From contig CAKSBF010000002.1 of the NCBI GenBank assembly GCA_934438075.1, positions 62,001 to 126,000 of the forward strand: a stretch of DNA of 64,000 bases, in the 5' to 3' direction. Both the position numbers and the translations under genes were made by a program. The notes beneath the pieces are model-generated. The model was given only the letters and a program-made list of their open reading frames with translations, did not search any database and was not told the origin of the DNA. This document shows positions 60,531 through 64,000 of this stretch, in pieces. Source of the DNA: an uncultured Clostridia bacterium. Lineage in GTDB: Bacteria > Bacillota > Clostridia > UBA1381 > UBA9506. Positions within the stretch are counted from its first letter, which is position 1. Every line of letters starts with the position of its first letter.

Positions 60531-61388
60531 ATGAATTTACAGTGGTTTCCCGGTCACATGGCAAAAACCAGGCGTATGATGGCAGAACAATTGAGTTTAA
60601 TTGATATTGTAGCGGAACTTTTAGATGCGAGACTGCCTCTTTCATCTCAAAATCCGGAGATTAGTGGTATAATAGGCGACAAACCGAGACTAATTATTTT
60701 GAATAAGGCGGATCTTGCTGATGAGAAAATTAATCAGGAATGGCTTGCATATTTTAAGAGCATGGGAATAGAGTCAGTATTGCTTGACAGTCTGCATACA
60801 AAAAATATTAATTATATTACTGACAAAATACGTTTTGTTTTAAAGGAAAAGTTGGAAAAACAAGCTCAAAAGGGGATGAGCGGTCGTACAATTAAAATGA
60901 TGGTTGTTGGGATACCGAATGTCGGAAAATCATCTTTTATTAATTGTCTGGCCGGACGTGCCGGGGCAGTTACCGGAGACAGACCGGGTGTTACACGCGG
61001 CAAACAATGGATTCGTTTAAAAAATGGTATGGAATTGCTGGACACACCGGGTATTTTATGGCCAAAGTTTGAGGATGAACAAACGGGCTTGCGTTTAGCT
61101 TTCGCAGGCTCTATTAAAGATGAAATTGTTGATGTTGAGATGCTTGCTGCCAAGCTTCTGGAATTTTTAAACGAATCTTATCAAGAAAAATTATGTAGCC
61201 GTTATAAATTGTCTGACACAAATGGTGTTGCCGGCTATGAGTTGCTTGAGTGGATTGGAAGAAAGCGAGGCTTTGTTATCTCCGGCGGAGAGATTGATAC
61301 TCTGCGCACTGCAAACGTTGTTTTAGATGAATTTCGAGGCGGTAAGGTTGGTAGAATCAGTTTAGAACGTCCGGAGGTGACACTGTGA
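60531..61388 (+). CDS. rbgA: Ribosome biogenesis GTPase RbgA/YlqF
   Basis: 285 residues, circularly permuted GTPase: N-terminal WFPGHMAKTRRMMAEQLSLIDIVAELLDARLPLSSQNPEI (4-43), G4 NKADLAD, then G1 GIPNVGKSSFIN and G3 DTPGILWP further along, and a C-terminal rRNA-binding domain. RbgA acts in late 50S assembly. GGGGG-type ribosome binding site 8 bases before ATG 60531. It overlaps the mannosyltransferase-like gene by 4 bp. Confidence 0.96.
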   Translation: MNLQWFPGHMAKTRRMMAEQLSLIDIVAELLDARLPLSSQNPEISGIIGDKPRLIILNKADLADEKINQEWLAYFKSMGIESVLLDSLHTKNINYITDKIRFVLKEKLEKQAQKGMSGRTIKMMVVGIPNVGKSSFINCLAGRAGAVTGDRPGVTRGKQWIRLKNGMELLDTPGILWPKFEDEQTGLRLAFAGSIKDEIVDVEMLAAKLLEFLNESYQEKLCSRYKLSDTNGVAGYELLEWIGRKRGFVISGGEIDTLRTANVVLDEFRGGKVGRISLERPEVTL

Positions 61389-62680
61389 ACCTTGCTGCAA
61401 CCATAGGTGCTGTCTTGCTTAGCTGTTTGTTTTTTGCAGGTACAGGCTTGGCTTTTGTAAAATTTTTCTGCGAGATACGCAATAAGAACGAAAAATATAT
61501 TGATGTTCAGGAAGATAAAAGTATATTGGAATATGAACACCAAAAAACACCGTATATAAAAATTATTTTATTTTCCTTTACGTTTCGTTTGCTTATAATG
61601 TGTGCAGGTTTCATTATCTGCCTCGTTTTTCAATCAAAAACTGACTTTAATTATGAAGCGTTTTCAACAATGTGGCACAAATGGGATAGCACGGGATATA
61701 TTAATATGGCAAAATTTGGCTATTCCTATCTTGAAAATGGGGAGAATATTTTGCTGGTATTTTTTCCGTTGTATTCGTTATGCGTGCGATTGACAGTTGC
61801 AGTACTTAAAAATTATTATATCAGTGGAATGACTGTTTCTGTATTGTTTTACGTTGGTGCTATGATATATGTTTATAAGCTTGCTGTATTAGAATTTTCC
61901 GAGCAAACTGCATGGAGGACACTGGTCTTGATTTCGGTATTTCCTTTTTCCTTCTTTTTCGGCAGTATTCATACGGAAAGTATAACATTGTTTATGATGG
62001 CGGCTTCTTTTTATTACATTAGACGTAAAAAGTGGTATTTGGTCTGCGTCTTTGGTATCCTGTCAGCTTTGTGTCGGATGGTGGGATCGTTGGTGGCTGT
62101 GGCGGCAATCGTGGAGTATTTACGGGTTTATCGTCCATTGCGTAAACTTCGTGACAGGGATTTTCAAGTGTTTTGGAAAGATATCGAGACAAAATTTATA
62201 TTTATAGCTATGATTTCTGTCGGCGGTTTCATTTACCTCGGAATAAATTATTATATTTCGGGTAATCCATTTCAATTTTTGGTTTATCAGGACAGTGTGT
62301 GGCACAATACAACGCAGTTTTTTCCGGTTACTTTGCAGAACCTGTTTCGATGGACATTTACCGGGCTTAATACACTGGCGGGCTGCATATGGATTCCCGA
62401 AATAATATTATTTGCTTTAGCGTCATTGCTGATGGTCATGCGCTGGCGGCGTTTACCATCAATGTATAGCATTTTTATGAGCTGCTATATAGCTATTTCG
62501 TATGCCGCCTCCACCCTTTTAAGTGCCGGACGCTACCTATCTATTGCTTTTCCGTTGTTTTTCCTGCTGGCCGACTGGACGGCAGAAAAGGAGTGGCGTT
62601 ACACAACAGCAGTTGTCGTTTCCGGTTTATTTATGGGAATTTATCTCAGTGCTTTTTTGTTAAACTATCAAGTGATGTGA
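61385..62680 (+). CDS. PIG-V-like mannosyltransferase family membrane protein
   Basis: 431 residues from GTG 61385 (GGAGGTG upstream), overlapping the rbgA stop. About nine to ten hydrophobic segments. The first loop carries WHKWDSTGYINMAKFGYSY, the WDxxxY pattern with acidic residue typical of GT-C glycosyltransferases of the PIG-V/dolichol-phosphate-mannose-dependent kind; PFSFFFGSIHTESITLFMM is a second family motif. It probably transfers a hexose from a polyprenyl-phosphate donor to an extracytoplasmic acceptor. The acceptor is unknown. Its presence inside the rbgA-rnhB operon is unusual. Confidence 0.8.
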   Translation: MNLAATIGAVLLSCLFFAGTGLAFVKFFCEIRNKNEKYIDVQEDKSILEYEHQKTPYIKIILFSFTFRLLIMCAGFIICLVFQSKTDFNYEAFSTMWHKWDSTGYINMAKFGYSYLENGENILLVFFPLYSLCVRLTVAVLKNYYISGMTVSVLFYVGAMIYVYKLAVLEFSEQTAWRTLVLISVFPFSFFFGSIHTESITLFMMAASFYYIRRKKWYLVCVFGILSALCRMVGSLVAVAAIVEYLRVYRPLRKLRDRDFQVFWKDIETKFIFIAMISVGGFIYLGINYYISGNPFQFLVYQDSVWHNTTQFFPVTLQNLFRWTFTGLNTLAGCIWIPEIILFALASLLMVMRWRRLPSMYSIFMSCYIAISYAASTLLSAGRYLSIAFPLFFLLADWTAEKEWRYTTAVVVSGLFMGIYLSAFLLNYQVM

Positions 62681-62691
62681 GGTGAAAAAAT

Positions 62692-63318
62692 ATGCAGAGA
62701 AATGAATTTGATAATCAGTACAGAAAAGGTGACATTCGAAACGTTGCCGGTGTGGATGAAGCAGGCCGCGGACCCTTAGCGGGACCGGTTTATGCCGCTG
62801 CTGTCATTTTCCCGGAAGATTTTTATCTGGAGGATATTAATGATTCTAAAAAGTTGTCGGAAAAAAAGCGGGAGGCACTGTTTGATATTATCTGCGAAAA
62901 GGCTTTGGCGTATTCTATCAGCTTTGTCAGCGCGCAGATAATTGATGAAATTAACATTTTAAATGCCACTTTTCTGGCGATGAAACAAGCTGTTGACGGG
63001 CTTGATATAGTGCCGGATTTTGTTCTGGTAGACGGGAATCGTTCTAAAGGATTAGAGTTGCCTCATGAATGTGTTGTAAAAGGAGATGCTAAAAGTCAAA
63101 GTATTGCTGCGGCCTCTATTTTGGCAAAGGTAGCAAGAGACCGTTTTTTAAAAAATGAGCTTGCAAATCGTTATCCCGAGTATCTGTTTGAAAAACACAA
63201 GGGTTACGGCACAAAACTTCATGTGGAAAAACTACTTGAATTTGGTCCGTGCCCGGAGCATCGCAGGAGTTTTCTAACAAAGATTTTGCAGAAAAAGGAT
63301 ACGGAGACGCAACAATGA
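62692..63318 (+). CDS. rnhB: Ribonuclease HII
   Basis: 208 residues. Catalytic acid cluster: D and E in GVDEAGRGPLAGPVYAAAV, D in NDSKKLSEKKR, D in FVLVDGNRS and D in KGDAKSQSIAAASILAKVARDR. It removes RNA from RNA-DNA hybrids, including single ribonucleotides in DNA. It lacks the extended N-terminal module of Bacillus RnhB and is near the minimal family size. It overlaps yraN by 4 bp (ATGA). Confidence 0.96.
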   Translation: MQRNEFDNQYRKGDIRNVAGVDEAGRGPLAGPVYAAAVIFPEDFYLEDINDSKKLSEKKREALFDIICEKALAYSISFVSAQIIDEINILNATFLAMKQAVDGLDIVPDFVLVDGNRSKGLELPHECVVKGDAKSQSIAAASILAKVARDRFLKNELANRYPEYLFEKHKGYGTKLHVEKLLEFGPCPEHRRSFLTKILQKKDTETQQ

Positions 63319-63665
63319 ATATTGGTGAGCTTGGTGAAACTGCGGCATGTAATTACTTAAAAAAGCATAAATATAAAATATTGGCACGTAATTATCGAAA
63401 AGCTTGTGGTGAAATCGACATTATCGTAAGAAAACAGGAAACGGTTTCTTTTGTAGAAGTAAAAACAAGAAAAAATTCTGAATATGGTTTACCGTGTGAG
63501 GCTGTAACACCGGCAAAGCAGCGGAAACTGATACAAACGGCTTATGCATACGTAGAAGAAAATCAACTGGAGGAAAATTATAGTTTTGATGTAATTGAAG
63601 TGTTTCATCGCAACGGAACAATAGTTTCAATTCATCATATTCCAAATGCCTTTGAAGTGGAGTGA
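63315..63665 (+). CDS. yraN: YraN/UPF0102 nuclease-fold protein
   Basis: 116 residues from ATG 63315, overlapping the rnhB stop. Restriction endonuclease-like fold: GELGETAACNYLKKHKYKILARNYRKACGEIDIIVRK with the conserved GEIDII, and SFVEVKTRKNSEYG with the ExK motif, then RKLIQTAYAYVEE. The family accompanies rnhB across bacteria and may act in DNA processing; it is not characterised in detail. ATGA-coupled to rnhB. Confidence 0.95.
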   Translation: MNIGELGETAACNYLKKHKYKILARNYRKACGEIDIIVRKQETVSFVEVKTRKNSEYGLPCEAVTPAKQRKLIQTAYAYVEENQLEENYSFDVIEVFHRNGTIVSIHHIPNAFEVE

Positions 63666-63669
63666 TTTT

Positions 63670-64000
63670 ATGCAATACCCGTACAAAATAATAGATGCGC
63701 ACTGTGATACAATTAGTGAAATTTTAGATTCGGACGAAAATTTATTGGAAAATACTAAGCATCTGAATTTAAAGGAGATGCAGAAATATAAGGGATATGT
63801 TCAATTTTTTGCCGCATGGATTGACGAAGAAAAAGAAAATTCTTTGGCAAGAACTTTAGAAATTATTGACAAATTTTACACTGAGTTAGAAAAAAACAAA
63901 AATGAATTACAGTTAATTACAACTCGTGATGTGTTGTGCGAAGTTCTGCGACAAGGTAAGTGCGGCGCAATCCTCGCAGTGGAAGATGCGAGGGCAATTT
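63670..64000 (+). CDS. M19 membrane dipeptidase family, 3' end outside window
   Basis: The frame starts at ATG 63670, 5 bases after yraN, with GGAGTG at the yraN end as ribosome binding site, and stays open to the end of the window (110 residues visible). MQYPYKIIDAHCDTISEIL carries the M19 metal-binding HxD motif, KYKGYVQFFAAWIDE the first barrel strands, and GAILAVEDARAI at the window end the next conserved motif. These zinc enzymes hydrolyse dipeptides, including D-amino-acid-containing ones. The remainder must be checked in the neighbouring sequence. Confidence 0.88.
   Translation, partial: MQYPYKIIDAHCDTISEILDSDENLLENTKHLNLKEMQKYKGYVQFFAAWIDEEKENSLARTLEIIDKFYTELEKNKNELQLITTRDVLCEVLRQGKCGAILAVEDARAI

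Noticed and set aside
1..64000. CRISPR array, rRNA operon or intact insertion sequence
   Set aside because: No regularly spaced direct repeats, no rRNA-like stretch and no transposase motif were seen anywhere in the window.

Overview
The window is 64 kb of chromosome from a low-GC Gram-positive anaerobe of the class Clostridia. The placement rests on gene content: a WalRK system with YycH- and YycI-like proteins, an electron-bifurcating NfnAB pair, a SpoVAE-type sporulation protein, DUF4364 and DUF3343 proteins, DnaD plus a DnaI-type loader, AGGAGG-type ribosome binding sites, TTGACA/TATAAT promoters and frequent TTG/GTG starts. No species is claimed. Most of the window is housekeeping backbone in short operons separated by hairpin terminators. 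No rRNA, CRISPR array or intact insertion sequence was found; there is one tRNA gene.

Layout. 1-1.2 kb: the end of a SHOCT-domain gene, a decayed reading frame that resembles a phage or ICE polyvalent protein, and tRNA-Ala(CGC). 1.2-2.9 kb: a VTT-family membrane protein and a secreted SH3b-NlpC/P60 hydrolase. 3.2-10.2 kb: the main accessory region, with a creatinase-fold protein that has lost its metal ligands, an ASRT-family (sensory rhodopsin transducer-like) protein, a creatininase-family amidohydrolase, a DUF4432 mutarotase-like protein, an AraC regulator and a large GH20b-like protein with an HTH-like N-terminus. 10.4-12.8 kb: an OmpR-type regulator and an unusual histidine kinase. 12.9-14.0 kb: an iron alcohol dehydrogenase. 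14.2-19.8 kb: walR-walK, a small secreted protein, yycH and yycI. 19.8-34.5 kb: obgE, ispE, a cyclophilin lipoprotein, gap, lysA, typA, nfnAB, dgt, dnaG-rpoD and a YibQ-type deacetylase-like protein. 34.6-40.7 kb: yebC, spoVAE, radC, pyrE, DUF3343, then a minus-strand group (sugar isomerase-like, tadA, trmH-type, ktrA-type) and a cupin split between two frames. 40.8-49.7 kb: radical SAM, DUF4364, trxB, uppP, a lone parB-like gene, rpsO, dnaD, dnaI/dnaC, a stand-alone GlmU acetyltransferase domain and prs. 49.9-50.4 kb: an AT-rich orphan. 50.7-57.9 kb: a maltodextrin/glycogen operon (binding protein, two permeases, malQ, glgP). 58-64 kb: a DUF3298 protein, a 71-residue orphan, then rplS, lepB, rbgA, a PIG-V-like mannosyltransferase, rnhB, yraN and the start of an M19 dipeptidase.

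Connections. The walRK operon can be linked to other genes by candidate WalR boxes (TGTWAH-N5-TGTWAH): an exact match lies in the promoter of the small secreted protein gene just after walK, and a one-mismatch match lies just downstream of the perfect promoter of the NlpC/P60 hydrolase. A third array of TGTGAC half-sites precedes the 71-residue orphan. The 3.2-10.2 kb cluster looks like a regulated carbohydrate or small-molecule utilisation module of unknown substrate, and is the best candidate here for an undescribed system. Hairpins occur at several operon junctions; two of them enclose the Shine-Dalgarno sequence of the next gene.
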